From Kineosporia corallincola (lineage in GTDB: Bacteria; Actinomycetota; Actinomycetes; Actinomycetales; Kineosporiaceae), in contig NZ_JAHBAY010000005.1 in assembly GCF_018499875.1 (NCBI RefSeq), positions 62,001 to 126,000 of the forward strand: DNA of 64,000 nt, given 5' to 3'. Below, piece after piece: positions 52,047 through 60,684 of the stretch. The notes under the pieces are model-generated. The model saw only the letters and a list, made by a program, of their open reading frames with translations. It searched no databases and was not told the DNA's origin. The position numbers were made by a program, and so were the translations under genes. How positions within the stretch are numbered: position 1 is the first letter of the stretch; every line of letters begins with the position of its first letter.

Positions 52047-52870
52047 ATCGCGCGGCGGAGCCGGCTGAGCCACTCGTGGCGCAGCCGGTCCCGGCCGGGC
52101 AGTTCGTCGTCGCGGTCCCAGCGCCAGGTGGCGATCATGGCCGTCATGACGACGCGGCAGTCGTTCAGCACCCGGGGGTCGGCCCCCGGGTAGTGCGCGG
52201 CGACGTCGTCCGGCGTGTGGGCGAGGTCGTACTCGACCGGTCCGCGGCAGCAGGTCTCGAAGTCGACGAACAGCGGCCGGTCTCTCGTCGTCACCAGGTT
52301 GCCCGGATGCGGTTCGCCGTGCAGGAACTGCTCGGGCACGGCCGATTCCGCGACAGCCCGGCTGCCGTCCCGCAACGCTCCTGCCAGCAGTTCCCGGTCC
52401 GCGGTGGCGAGGTCGGGCGTCCTCGCGTGATCGGCCAGGCGGTCCAGGGCGACGGCGACGCGGTCGGTGAAATGCGGTGCGGGCAGGTCGATCCCGCGCA
52501 TTCCGGTGTGCAGATCGCGCAGGGCGTGGGCGTACTCGGCCGGGGTGAGCGGGCGTGCGACCGGCTCGTGGTAGGTCCAGAAGGTGACGGCGTAACCGTC
52601 GCGTTCGTGCACGCGAGGCTCGATGCCCGGGGCGGGCAGCGCCACCGGGGCGCCCGACGCGGCCAGGTGCGCGGCGACGTCGAGCTCGAACCGCGCGATC
52701 TGGACGGCGCCGGGCTCGGCCAGCGGCGCCACCCGGGCCAGCACCTGCCCGGGCAGCAGGCGCAGGGTGAGCTTGTTCGAGTTCTGGAGCACCACCGCAT
52801 CGTGGGCCCCGAGCCCCAGGGAGGCGGCGAGCGCCGACGTCGTGGCGATCGCGTGCCCGGTTCTGCGCAT
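52043..52870 (-). CDS. Aminoglycoside phosphotransferase (APH) family protein
   Basis: A 275-residue APH/choline-kinase-fold protein. The catalytic loop reads FLHGEPHPGNLV and the metal loop LFVDFETCCRGPVEYDLAH. In the usual HxDxxxxN motif the aspartate is a glutamate here. The N-terminal lobe carries KLTLRLLPGQVLARVAPL with the ATP-binding strand. Many such family members are not drug-resistance enzymes, so no resistance claim is made. The stop overlaps the convergent Tap gene by 4 nt. Confidence 0.85.
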   Translation of the reverse strand: MRRTGHAIATTSALAASLGLGAHDAVVLQNSNKLTLRLLPGQVLARVAPLAEPGAVQIARFELDVAAHLAASGAPVALPAPGIEPRVHERDGYAVTFWTYHEPVARPLTPAEYAHALRDLHTGMRGIDLPAPHFTDRVAVALDRLADHARTPDLATADRELLAGALRDGSRAVAESAVPEQFLHGEPHPGNLVTTRDRPLFVDFETCCRGPVEYDLAHTPDDVAAHYPGADPRVLNDCRVVMTAMIATWRWDRDDELPGRDRLRHEWLSRLRRAI

Positions 52871-52968
52871 GGGGGCAGTCTGCTCGCGCGGGCCCGGGAG
52901 GTGAACCCAATTTTCGGGGATCCTGGGGTGAGGGTGACGAACTCCTTCTCACACACGCGGGGGCAGCG

Positions 52969-53412
52969 ATGTGGGCACAACTCATCGGCACGGGTCTGGG
53001 CGGGCTGCTGGTGCTGGCCACGAACTTCGTGGTCGCCCGCCAGCAGCATTCCTTCGAGCACAGGAAGATGCAGCTGGAGCTGAAGGAGCGGCTGCGCGGC
53101 GAGAAGTTCAAGCTCATCGAGGAGTTCTGGCGCACGGCCCGCGTTCTGGAGGGCTGGGCGGTCACGCTTCAGGAACAGCACGGAACGCGACCCCGGCAGG
53201 GACAGGCCTGGGACGACTTCTGGAACGTGCACGTCCTTCTGGAGTCCGTGATGAGTGACGAGAACTGCGTCCACCTGAACGCTTTCGCCGACCGGTTGCG
53301 GCGTGCCGTGCGCAACGACAACCAGGACGAGCCGGTGTGGGCCTATCTCAAGCCCAGCAGGATCGAGTTGCGCCACGCCTTCCGCCGCGAGCTGGAGATC
53401 TACGTGGCCTGA
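52969..53412 (+). CDS. Membrane-anchored protein of unknown function
   Basis: A 147-residue protein. One N-terminal membrane segment (LIGTGLGGLLVLATNFVVAR) is followed by a charged alpha-helical cytosolic part (QHSFEHRKMQLELKERLRGE). A helical C-terminus follows. No family is recognised. Its end overlaps the convergent WYL-regulator gene by 13 nt. Confidence 0.7.
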   Translation: MWAQLIGTGLGGLLVLATNFVVARQQHSFEHRKMQLELKERLRGEKFKLIEEFWRTARVLEGWAVTLQEQHGTRPRQGQAWDDFWNVHVLLESVMSDENCVHLNAFADRLRRAVRNDNQDEPVWAYLKPSRIELRHAFRRELEIYVA

Positions 53413-54395
53413 CCGGCCTGACCGGCCGCCGCGCACCGACGGGCCAGCTGCGTGAAGGCCTCGGTGAGTTCGGACGGCCGGACCTCGGTGATGCCCGCGC
53501 CGAATCCGGCGAAGGCGGCAGCGAGGCTGTTCCACGACCAGGAGCCGAGGGTGAGCCGGCAGCGGCCAGGGCCACCGGCGTCTTCCAGCACCCCGTCGCG
53601 GATGTACGGGGCCAGGGTGGCGGCGTCCACGTCGAGCACGACGGTTCCGGTGCACGGCCAGGCCCCGGTGCTGTCGCCGGAGCCGCGGAACCGGCTGATG
53701 ACGAAGGCGCTCACGTCGTCCCCCGGTAGCGGGCGGGGCGTGAACCGGGGGCCGTTCGGGGTGCGCAGGCTGATCCGGTCGGCGCGGAAGGTGCGCCAGT
53801 CCTGGCGTTCCAGGTCGTAGGCGACCAGGTACCAGCGGCCGTCCCAGGTGATCACGTGGTGGGGTTCGGCCCGGCGGGCGGGACGCCCGGGGTCGCCGGT
53901 GCCGTAGTCGAACCGGAGCACCTCGCGGGCCGCGACGGCGGCGCTGAGCGCGAGCAGCACGTCGGCGTCGACCGACGCCGGCGGCTGCGTGCTGGGCCGC
54001 TCGACCGCGGTGATCCGCACGGCGTCGATGCGGTGACGTAGCCGGGTGGGCATCACCTGCCGGATCGTGTTCAGCGCCTGGAGGGCGGGTTCGGCCAGTC
54101 CGTGGCCCGGGCCGGTGGCGGCCACCTGGAGCGCGACGGTGAGGGCCACGGCCTGGTCGTCGTCGAACAGCAGGGGCGGCAGGTCGGTGCCGGCGCCGAG
54201 CCGGTAGCCGCCGTCGGGTCCCTTGGCGGCGCCGATCGGGTACCCGAGCTCACGCAGCCGGTCGACGTCGCGGCGCACCGTGCGCAGGCTGACGTCGAGA
54301 CGGTCGGCCAGCAGGGTGCCCGGCCAGTCGCGGCGGGTCTGCAACAGCGACAGCAGGGCCAGCAGCCGGGCGGAGGTTTTCGGCACGACGTCCAT
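53400..54395 (-). CDS. YafY-type transcriptional regulator (HTH_11 + WYL domain)
   Basis: A 331-residue regulator. The N-terminal winged helix reads SARLLALLSLLQTRRDWPGT then LADRLDVSLRTVRRDVDRLR. The WYL domain (RAEPHHVITWDGRWYLVAYD) and a C-terminal WCX-like domain follow. ATG 54395 is used; the frame begins at 54416 without support. It is divergent from the VOC protein gene (start 54484), the usual target in such pairs. Confidence 0.9.
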   Translation of the reverse strand: MDVVPKTSARLLALLSLLQTRRDWPGTLLADRLDVSLRTVRRDVDRLRELGYPIGAAKGPDGGYRLGAGTDLPPLLFDDDQAVALTVALQVAATGPGHGLAEPALQALNTIRQVMPTRLRHRIDAVRITAVERPSTQPPASVDADVLLALSAAVAAREVLRFDYGTGDPGRPARRAEPHHVITWDGRWYLVAYDLERQDWRTFRADRISLRTPNGPRFTPRPLPGDDVSAFVISRFRGSGDSTGAWPCTGTVVLDVDAATLAPYIRDGVLEDAGGPGRCRLTLGSWSWNSLAAAFAGFGAGITEVRPSELTEAFTQLARRCAAAGQAGQAT

Positions 54396-54483
54396 GATGC
54401 CCGCAGTAGGTGACACATCCTGGCACCTACCCCTGCGAGGGTCTTCCCGTCAGCCGGAAAGACGAGTGAGCAGGAGAGACATC

Positions 54484-54897
54484 ATGGGCGTCACCACCAC
54501 CGTGCACCTGAACTTCCAGGACCAGGCCCGCGAGGCGCTGGAGTTCTACCGGTCCGTGTTCGGCGGGCAGGTCGTCGCGTTCACCTACGGCCAGAGCCAG
54601 AACGTCGAGCACCCGGCCGACACCGACCGCGTGGTCTGGGGCGAGGTGCGCACCCCGAACGGTTTCCACGTGATGGCCTACGACGTGCGCGAGAGCCAGA
54701 GCTACGACGCCGGCGACCGGCCGTTCTACGTGTCGGTGCGCGGCGACGACGCCGAGGAGATCACCGGTTACTGGAAGAGCCTGTGCGAGGGCGCCACGAT
54801 CCTGACCGACCTCGGGCCGTCCGGCTGGTCACCGCTGTACGGCATGCTCAAGGACCGCTTCGGCGTCACCTGGGTGCTCGACATCGCCGCCTTCTGA
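54484..54897 (+). CDS. VOC family protein (PhnB / glyoxalase-like)
   Basis: A 137-residue vicinal oxygen chelate protein of the PhnB/3-demethylubiquinone methyltransferase-like subgroup (LNFQDQAREALEFYRSVFGG, VMAYDVRESQSYDAGDRPFY, SPLYGMLKDRFGVTWVLDIA). ATG 54484 follows GGAGAG. Part of the WYL-VOC divergent pair; the AlkZ-like gene follows 34 bp downstream in the same direction. Specific substrate unknown. Confidence 0.9.
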   Translation: MGVTTTVHLNFQDQAREALEFYRSVFGGQVVAFTYGQSQNVEHPADTDRVVWGEVRTPNGFHVMAYDVRESQSYDAGDRPFYVSVRGDDAEEITGYWKSLCEGATILTDLGPSGWSPLYGMLKDRFGVTWVLDIAAF

Positions 54898-54931
54898 TCA
54901 CCCGTAGCCACCACCAGGAAGGGACACGACC

Positions 54932-55993
54932 GTGACAGCACCTCTCAGCATGCGGGCGCTGGGCCGCGCCACCCTGGCCCGGCAGCACCTGCTCGCCCGC
55001 ACCGGCGCACCGGTGCTGGACACGGTCGCCCACCTGGGCGGGCTCCAGGCCCAGGAACCCCAGGAGCCCTTCGTTGGCCTCTGGTCACGCCTCGAAAGAT
55101 TCGCCCCGGCCGAGCTTTCCGGGCTTCTCGAAGAGCGCCGGGTGGTCCGGATGCACCTGATGCGGCGCACCGTGCACCTGATGACCGCGCAGGACGCCCA
55201 CTCCTGGCGCCCCCGGCACCACGCGCTGCTGCGGCAGAAGATCCTCGGGGTGTACAAGAACGACCTGTCGGGCGTCGATCTCGACCAGCTCACGGCCCGG
55301 GCCCAACAGCTCATGGACGACGAAACCCCCCGTTCCCTCGGCGACGTCGGCCGCGAGATGGCCCGGTTCTGGCCGGGAACCAGTCCGCGGGCGCTGGGCG
55401 AGGCGGTCGTGGCCGCGCTCGTGCCGATGGTCCAGATTCCCCCGCGAGGCGTCTGGCGCAGCACGGGCGGGGCGCTGTACCGGCCCCTGGACGCCTGGAT
55501 CGGTGAGGAGGTCCAGGCGGGCGCGGACCAGCACGACCACGACCTGATCCGGCGCTACCTGGGCGCTTTCGGCCCGGCCTCCAGCGCCGACCTGCGGGCC
55601 TGGTGCGGTCTGGCCGGACTGCCCGCCTCGCTCGCGACGCTGCGCGAGGAGCTCGTCGAACTGCGCGACGAGCGCGGGCGCCGCCTGCTCGACCTGCCCG
55701 GCGCACCCCTGCCCGACCCGGAAACCCCGGCACCCGTGCGGTTTCTGCCGTCGTTCGACAACGCTGTGCTCGGCTACCACGAACGCAGCCGCATCATCGA
55801 CGACGAGTACCGCCCGCTGTCGGTGACCGGCGCCCGGTTCGTCCTCGTCGACGGCCGGGCCTGCGCCACCTGGACCACAGGCAAGAGCGGCGGACAGGTC
55901 GTCGTCCACCCCTTGAGGCCCTTCACCCGCGCGGAGAACACCGAAATCGCCGACGAGGCTGAACGACTCAGCACCTTCCTCGCCACCGCCTGA
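54932..55993 (+). CDS. Winged-helix DNA-binding protein, AlkZ/HTH_42 family (putative DNA glycosylase)
   Basis: A 353-residue HTH_42 protein (formerly DUF1006). It contains the QxQ motif GGLQAQEPQEP near residue 38, diagnostic of AlkZ-type DNA glycosylases that unhook interstrand crosslinks or remove alkylated bases, plus LHLMRRTVHLMTAQDAHS-type core sequence and a C-terminal DNPA-like segment VRFLPSFDNAVLGYHERSRI. GTG 54932 follows GGAAGGGACACGACC. Related genes often sit in antibiotic clusters as self-protection, but none is visible here. Confidence 0.88.
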   Translation: MTAPLSMRALGRATLARQHLLARTGAPVLDTVAHLGGLQAQEPQEPFVGLWSRLERFAPAELSGLLEERRVVRMHLMRRTVHLMTAQDAHSWRPRHHALLRQKILGVYKNDLSGVDLDQLTARAQQLMDDETPRSLGDVGREMARFWPGTSPRALGEAVVAALVPMVQIPPRGVWRSTGGALYRPLDAWIGEEVQAGADQHDHDLIRRYLGAFGPASSADLRAWCGLAGLPASLATLREELVELRDERGRRLLDLPGAPLPDPETPAPVRFLPSFDNAVLGYHERSRIIDDEYRPLSVTGARFVLVDGRACATWTTGKSGGQVVVHPLRPFTRAENTEIADEAERLSTFLATA

Positions 55994-56028
55994 GACCCGG
56001 CCGGAGGACGCCGTGACCGCAGCGGGAC

Positions 56029-56856
56029 TCAGCCGTTGTGGTCCGGGTCCGAGCCGATGCGCCCGCCGCGGTCCAGCTCAGCGATCGCCGCCAGGTCGTC
56101 GGCGTCCAGGGCGAAGTCGAACACGTCGGCGTTGTCGCGAATCCGGCTGGGTGTGACCGACTTCGGGATCACCACGAGGCCGTTGTCCAGGTGCCAGCGG
56201 ATCACCACCTGGGCCGGGCTCTTGCCGTGCCTGGCCGCGATCTTCTCCAGCACCGGATCGGTCAGGACCTGGTTCTGCGCCAGCGGGCTCCACGACTCGG
56301 TCACCACCGACAGCCGCTCGTGCTCGGCCCGCATCGGCCGCTGCTGGAAGTAGGGGTGCAGCTCGATCTGGTTGAGCACCGGGGTGACACCGGTCTCGGC
56401 GACCAGCCGGTCCAGGTGGGCGCCGGTGAAGTTGGAGACGCCGATCGAGCGCACCAGGCCCTGCTCGCGCAGCGCGATGAACGTCTGCCAGGTCTCGACG
56501 TACAGGTTCTGCGCCGGGCACGGCCAGTGGATCAGCAGCAGGTCCAGGTGGTCCAGACCGAGCCGCTCCAGGCTCTTCTCCGCGGCCACCCGGGCGGCGT
56601 CGGCGCCCTGGTCGCCGTTCCACACCTTGGTGGTGACGAAGACCTCGTCCCGTGCCACGCCGGACTCGCGCAGCCCGGCGCCCACCGCTTCCTCGTTCTC
56701 GTAGGCGGCCGCGGTGTCCACGTGCCGGTAGCCGGCCTGGAGCGCCTCCCGCACCGCCGCCGTGGCCTGCTCCGGCCGGGCCTGCCACACGCCCAGACCG
56801 AGCTGGGGGATGCTGTTGCCGTCGTGGAAGGTGATCCGGGTGGGCTGATTTGTCAC
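56029..56856 (-). CDS. Aldo/keto reductase (2,5-diketo-D-gluconate reductase type)
   Basis: A 275-residue AKR barrel. Catalytic tetrad: Asp in HVDTAAAYENEEAVG, Tyr in the same segment, Lys in VTTKVWNGDQG and His in LLLIHWPCP. NADPH is bound by IPKSVTPSRIRDNADVFDFA. GTG 56856 overlaps the stop of the upstream membrane-protein gene by 4 nt (GTGA), so the two are coupled; longer readings of this frame run antisense over that gene and are rejected. Confidence 0.92.
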   Translation of the reverse strand: MTNQPTRITFHDGNSIPQLGLGVWQARPEQATAAVREALQAGYRHVDTAAAYENEEAVGAGLRESGVARDEVFVTTKVWNGDQGADAARVAAEKSLERLGLDHLDLLLIHWPCPAQNLYVETWQTFIALREQGLVRSIGVSNFTGAHLDRLVAETGVTPVLNQIELHPYFQQRPMRAEHERLSVVTESWSPLAQNQVLTDPVLEKIAARHGKSPAQVVIRWHLDNGLVVIPKSVTPSRIRDNADVFDFALDADDLAAIAELDRGGRIGSDPDHNG

Positions 56857-57827
56857 GAAAACTCCCTTGCTGGTGCGGCGATCGCGTTCAGCCGACACCC
56901 TAGGCGGCGATGTCGCAGCCGCCAGCCCAGGATCACCGCCGCGCCCACCGGGATCTCCAGGCCGAACGTGAAGAAGCGGTACAGCAGCGCCCCCGCGAGC
57001 GCCGGCCCGGGCTCCGCGCCGGCCGCCGTCAGGCAGGTCAGCAGCGTCAGCTCGGCGGCCCCGGCGCCGCCCGGGGTCAGCGGCACCGTGGTGACCAGCC
57101 GCTCGATCCCGACCACGGCCAGCACCAGCAGGAACGGCTCGTGCACGGCCAGGCCGATCAGGCACAGGTGCAGCAGCACGCCCAGCAGCAGCATGTACCC
57201 GAGACCGTTGAGCACCAGCCGGCCCCACGAGGCCCGCAGGGCCTGACCGATGTCCTCCCGCAGAGCCGCCACCAGCGTCCCCACCCGACCGCGGTGACGA
57301 CCACGGGCGAGCAGCCCGCACACCAGCAGCAGGGCCACCGCCACCCCGGCGCTGACCAGCACCGGACCGCGCGCGAGCGCCACCTGCGGGCCGTAGGCCA
57401 GGAACCCGCCCAGGCAGGCCACCCCGAACAGCACCCGCAGCAGCACGGTGCTGATCTGGTTCAGGGTGAAGTAGCTGGTGGTGGCGCGGGCGCTGAACCC
57501 CCACGAGCGGATCATCGCGGCACTCACCCCGAAACTCAGGGCGCCGCCCAGGGGCAGGCTGTTGGCCACCGCGCTGCCGGCCAGGCACAATCCCAGCGCC
57601 CGGCCCGGACTCAGCCCCGGCAGGCACGCCGTCACCTGCCCGGCCCGGGCGCAGTGCCCGGCCCACCACAGCACGGTCAGCACCGGCAGCCAGGCCGGTT
57701 CCAGGCCGAGCACGGCGTGCCCGGCCGCGGACCAGCCCGCTCCCAGGGCCGTCACGGCGCGCACGACCAGCCAGATCATCATCGGCACCGACAGCACCAG
57801 CACAGCGGTGCGCGCATGCGCGTTCAT
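56853..57827 (-). CDS. UPF0104 / lysylphosphatidylglycerol synthase transmembrane family protein
   Basis: A 324-residue integral membrane protein with about eight hydrophobic segments. The family signature is seen in GRALGLCLAGSAVANSLPLG and IERLVTTVPLTPGGAGAAEL. These proteins are homologues of the MprF flippase half, without the synthase domain. ATG 57827 is preferred over 57866. It is the first gene of a coupled pair with the aldo/keto reductase. Confidence 0.88.
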   Translation of the reverse strand: MNAHARTAVLVLSVPMMIWLVVRAVTALGAGWSAAGHAVLGLEPAWLPVLTVLWWAGHCARAGQVTACLPGLSPGRALGLCLAGSAVANSLPLGGALSFGVSAAMIRSWGFSARATTSYFTLNQISTVLLRVLFGVACLGGFLAYGPQVALARGPVLVSAGVAVALLLVCGLLARGRHRGRVGTLVAALREDIGQALRASWGRLVLNGLGYMLLLGVLLHLCLIGLAVHEPFLLVLAVVGIERLVTTVPLTPGGAGAAELTLLTCLTAAGAEPGPALAGALLYRFFTFGLEIPVGAAVILGWRLRHRRLGCRLNAIAAPAREFS

Positions 57828-57910
57828 GCGGTCATGATGGGTAGCCGCCGGCGAACACAGCGCCACGCCGGCGGCTTCCCCCGCGCGAACATCAGGCGAA
57901 CGTGACCGGC

Positions 57911-58204
57911 TCAGCCACCCATCAGGCGGGTCACCTGGTCCACGGTCAGCGGGTGGTCGATGATCTCGGGCGGGATCGACAGCAGCACCTCGCCGCGCGG
58001 TCCCGACGACAGCACCACGCCGTCGAAGCGGGCCGGCGAACCCGGTGCCAGCGACGTCACCCAGGCGCCGAGCCAGGGTAAGGGAATGGTGCCGTGCAGG
58101 ATCTCGGCGTACCAGAACTCGACCAGGTCGGGCTCTTTCACCCGCGCCAGCACCTGGGTGCGCTCGCCGTGCACGGTGACGACGGCGATCCGGACGCTCA
58201 GCAC
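57911..58204 (-). CDS. Hypothetical protein, 97 residues
   Basis: A small soluble protein (MLSVRIAVVTVHGERTQVLA ... WYAEILHGTIPLPWLG ... GEVLLSIPPEIIDHPLTVDQ). No family is recognised. GTG 58204 gives a compact folded-looking chain. A strong ribosome-binding site and short upstream ORF (58198-58242) overlap its start, suggesting coupled translation. Longer forms of the frame up to 58375 have non-coding-like composition. Confidence 0.6.
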   Translation of the reverse strand: MLSVRIAVVTVHGERTQVLARVKEPDLVEFWYAEILHGTIPLPWLGAWVTSLAPGSPARFDGVVLSSGPRGEVLLSIPPEIIDHPLTVDQVTRLMGG

Positions 58205-58242
58205 GGCGCCCGTCCGGTGTTCTCGTGATGGACCATGGTCAT
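58198..58242 (-). CDS. Possible 14-codon upstream ORF (leader peptide)
   Basis: GGGGAGGAGCG directly precedes ATG 58242, the best ribosome-binding site in this gap. The ORF MTMVHHENTGRAPC ends at TGA 58200-58198 and overlaps the GTG start (58204) of the 97-residue gene in another frame. It could deliver ribosomes to that start, or mark a frameshift at the gene's 5' end. Confidence 0.35.
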   Translation of the reverse strand: MTMVHHENTGRAPC

Positions 58243-58450
58243 CGCTCCTCCCCGTCCGGAGCCTGTTCCCTCGGGCACCACCGCTCGCCGGGACGACGAC
58301 ACCGATGCCTGTACTCAGATCACCGTGCGTTCGCCGGTTTGTCCAGGGCGGAGCGGGATGTGTGCCGTGTCCCATACGCCGGGTTCACAGCTGGTTCACA
58401 ACTGGTTCCGACACCGGGCACCGTCCCACTGGACGGCGGGGTGATCGGTC

Positions 58451-58456
58451 TAGTCT
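58451..58456 (+). promoter_or_regulatory. -10 box of leaderless promoter for aminotransferase gene
   Basis: TAGTCT lies exactly 6 nt before GTG 58463. Confidence 0.45.
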
Positions 58457-58462
58457 GGCGGC

Positions 58463-59680
58463 GTGCAGATCCGCCAGTCGAAAAAGCTGAATCATGTCGC
58501 CTACGACGTCCGTGGACCGGTGCTCGCCGAGGCCATGCGGCTGGAGGCCGAGGGCCACCAGATCCTGCGGCTGAACATCGGTAACCCCGCGCCGTTCGGG
58601 TTCGAGGCTCCGGAAGACCTGCTGCGCGACATGATCCACCAGCTGCCGCAGGCGCACGGTTACAGCGATGCCAAGGGCATTCTGCCGGCGCGGCGCGCGG
58701 TGGTGCAGTACCACCAGGGCAAGGGCGTGACCGGGCTGGACGTGGACGACGTCTGGCTCGGCAACGGCGTGTCCGAGCTGATCAGCATGAGCCTCCAGGC
58801 ACTGCTGAACGACGGCGACGAGCTGCTGGTGCCCAGTCCTGACTACCCGCTGTGGACGGCGACGACCACGCTGGCCGGGGGCCGGGCCGTGCACTACGTG
58901 TGCGACGAGAGCTCCGGCTGGCTGCCCGACCTGGCCGACCTGGAGGCCAAGATCACCGACCGCACCGTCGGCATGGTCATCATCAACCCGAACAACCCGA
59001 CCGGCGCCGTGTACCCGCAGCAGGTGCTGGAGGGCATGATCGAGATCGCCCGCCGCCACGACCTGATGCTGCTGAGCGACGAGATCTACGACCAGATCCT
59101 GTACGACGACGCGCAGCACGTGGCCACCGCGTCACTGGCCCCCGACCTGTTCTGCCTGACCTTCAACGGTCTGTCGAAGGCCTACCGGGTGGCCGGTTTC
59201 CGGGCCGGGTGGATGGTGGTGTCGGGGCCGAAGACACAGGCCGCCGACTACCTGGAGGGCCTCCAGATCATGGCCAACCTGCGGCTGTGCGCGAACGTGC
59301 CCTCGCAGCACGTGATCGCCACGGCCCTGGGTGACGGCCCGCGCAGCATCACCGATCTGACCCTGCCCGGCGGCCGCCTGATGGAACAGCGCGACGTCAC
59401 CTGGGAGATGCTCAACCAGATCGACGGGGTGAGCTGCGTGAAGCCGACCGGCGCGCTCTACTGTTTCCCCCGCCTCGACCGCAAGGCGTTCCCGATCGAG
59501 GACGACGAGGCCTTCGTGCTCGACCTGCTGCGCGAGCAGAAGGTGATGGTGGTGCACGGGCGTGGCTTCAACTGGGCCGCCCCCGACCACTTCCGGATCG
59601 TCACGTTGCCGCACGCGGAGGTGCTGAAAGACGCGATCGGCCGGATCGGCGAGTTCCTCGACAGCCGCCGGCAGCGCTGA
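58463..59680 (+). CDS. alaA: PLP-dependent aminotransferase, AlaA type (alanine aminotransferase)
   Basis: A 405-residue class I aminotransferase. N-terminus QIRQSKKLNHVAYDVRGPVL is characteristic of AlaA. PLP-binding features are NPNNPTGAVYP, the Asp/Tyr pair in LLSDEIYDQILYDD, the Schiff-base lysine in FNGLSKAYRVAGFRAGW and the substrate arginine near FRIVTLPHAEV. It makes alanine from pyruvate and glutamate. GTG 58463 is fixed by the leaderless promoter. A strong hairpin ends the transcript 37 nt after the stop. Confidence 0.92.
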   Translation: MQIRQSKKLNHVAYDVRGPVLAEAMRLEAEGHQILRLNIGNPAPFGFEAPEDLLRDMIHQLPQAHGYSDAKGILPARRAVVQYHQGKGVTGLDVDDVWLGNGVSELISMSLQALLNDGDELLVPSPDYPLWTATTTLAGGRAVHYVCDESSGWLPDLADLEAKITDRTVGMVIINPNNPTGAVYPQQVLEGMIEIARRHDLMLLSDEIYDQILYDDAQHVATASLAPDLFCLTFNGLSKAYRVAGFRAGWMVVSGPKTQAADYLEGLQIMANLRLCANVPSQHVIATALGDGPRSITDLTLPGGRLMEQRDVTWEMLNQIDGVSCVKPTGALYCFPRLDRKAFPIEDDEAFVLDLLREQKVMVVHGRGFNWAAPDHFRIVTLPHAEVLKDAIGRIGEFLDSRRQR

Positions 59681-59716
59681 CCGAAAACCTTTGAGGACGA
59701 CGCGAGCGCGAGTCTT

Positions 59717-59748
59717 CTCGCCCGGGTGCTGATTGGTACCCGGGCGAG
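59717..59748 (+). terminator. Terminator hairpin downstream of aminotransferase gene
   Basis: A perfect 11-bp stem CTCGCCCGGGT / ACCCGGGCGAG with a 10-nt loop, 37 nt after the stop codon. Confidence 0.65.
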
Positions 59749-59792
59749 GGGCCCGGGCCGTTGGGGCCGGGCACCGGGACATCCTTTTGATG

Positions 59793-59827
59793 TTTGACAC
59801 CACCCAGACGCTCAGGGTGGTGTCAAA
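59793..59827. terminator. Hairpin TTTGACACCACCC...GGGTGGTGTCAAA (repeat copy 2)
   Basis: Perfect 13-bp arms (59793-59805, 59815-59827) and a 9-nt loop. It shares its arm and part of its loop with the hairpin at 40510-40546 read on the other strand. It sits between the aminotransferase terminator and the lipoprotein gene. Confidence 0.55.
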
Positions 59828-60005
59828 AATGACAGGGCTCCCCCGGTGCCGGCTTCGCCCTCCTCCCGGCCAGGTCCGGAACCGGCTGTGTGCCCCGTCA
59901 CCAAGATTTTTCCGACCCGAACCCGGTTCTCCCGCATCTCACTTTCTGTACGGCGCACCGACCGGAGCGCCTCATCGCAGTCGTGACGAACGCAAGGGAG
60001 TGGAC

Positions 60006-60662
60006 ATGGCAAGGCTCAGGAGTGTGGCGGCAGCAGGAATCCTGGTGACGGGTGCGCTGGTCACCTCGGCCTGCGGGTCCGACTCGGCCTCGGCCTCGGC
60101 GGGCCGTCTGGAACCCGCGGGATCGACGGCGACCACCACCACGACGCCCGCGACCAGCTCGGCGACCGGGACGCAGGACGCCGCGGAGACCGAGGTCGAG
60201 CCCGCGGACGACGAGACGACGACGAAACCGGCCGACGACGGGGACAGTTCGTCGTCCACGCTCCCCTCCAGCGGCAAGGGCGTGACGATCGTGCCCGCCG
60301 ACGGTTTCGAGGGCGGCCTGACCCTGGAGGACGAAGGGCTGTCGATGACGGACGACGACAGCGGCCGTCAGCTCTTCACCTTCAAGGAACTGGCCAACGA
60401 CCTGTACCAGGTGAAGGCCACGGACAGCTCGGGCGAGCTGGCCCCGCTGTGCTGGCGGGCACCGGACGCCGACGAGATCGGCCCCTCCCCCATCGTCGCC
60501 GGCCAGTGCGACGCCGACAGCGAGAAGCAGCAGTTCCGGATCTACCAGGTCGGCGACCAGGGCTGGGTGATCAGCCGGACCGGTGCGGGCAACATCGTGC
60601 TGGGCAGCAACGGCCTGGAGTACGACGACAGCAGGTCGACGAAGTGGCGCATCAACAGCTGA
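60006..60662 (+). CDS. Lipoprotein of unknown function
   Basis: A 218-residue lipoprotein. Signal peptide MARLRSVAAAGILVTGALVT ends in lipobox TSAC (Cys23). A low-complexity Thr/Ala/Ser/Asp linker (about residues 35-85) leads to a C-terminal globular domain (about 90-218) with two cysteines (APLCWRAPDADE; VAGQCDADSEKQQFRIYQVG) that may form a disulfide. The end FRIYQVGDQGWVISRTGAGN resembles ricin-like lectin repeats weakly. ATG 60006 follows AAGGGAG. Confidence 0.8.
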   Translation: MARLRSVAAAGILVTGALVTSACGSDSASASAGRLEPAGSTATTTTTPATSSATGTQDAAETEVEPADDETTTKPADDGDSSSSTLPSSGKGVTIVPADGFEGGLTLEDEGLSMTDDDSGRQLFTFKELANDLYQVKATDSSGELAPLCWRAPDADEIGPSPIVAGQCDADSEKQQFRIYQVGDQGWVISRTGAGNIVLGSNGLEYDDSRSTKWRINS

Positions 60663-60684
60663 CATCCACGGGTGCCGGCTGACA

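Noticed and set aside
52043-52870. Antibiotic resistance call for the APH-fold protein
   Set aside because: Family membership alone does not show drug phosphorylation, and the catalytic loop is altered.
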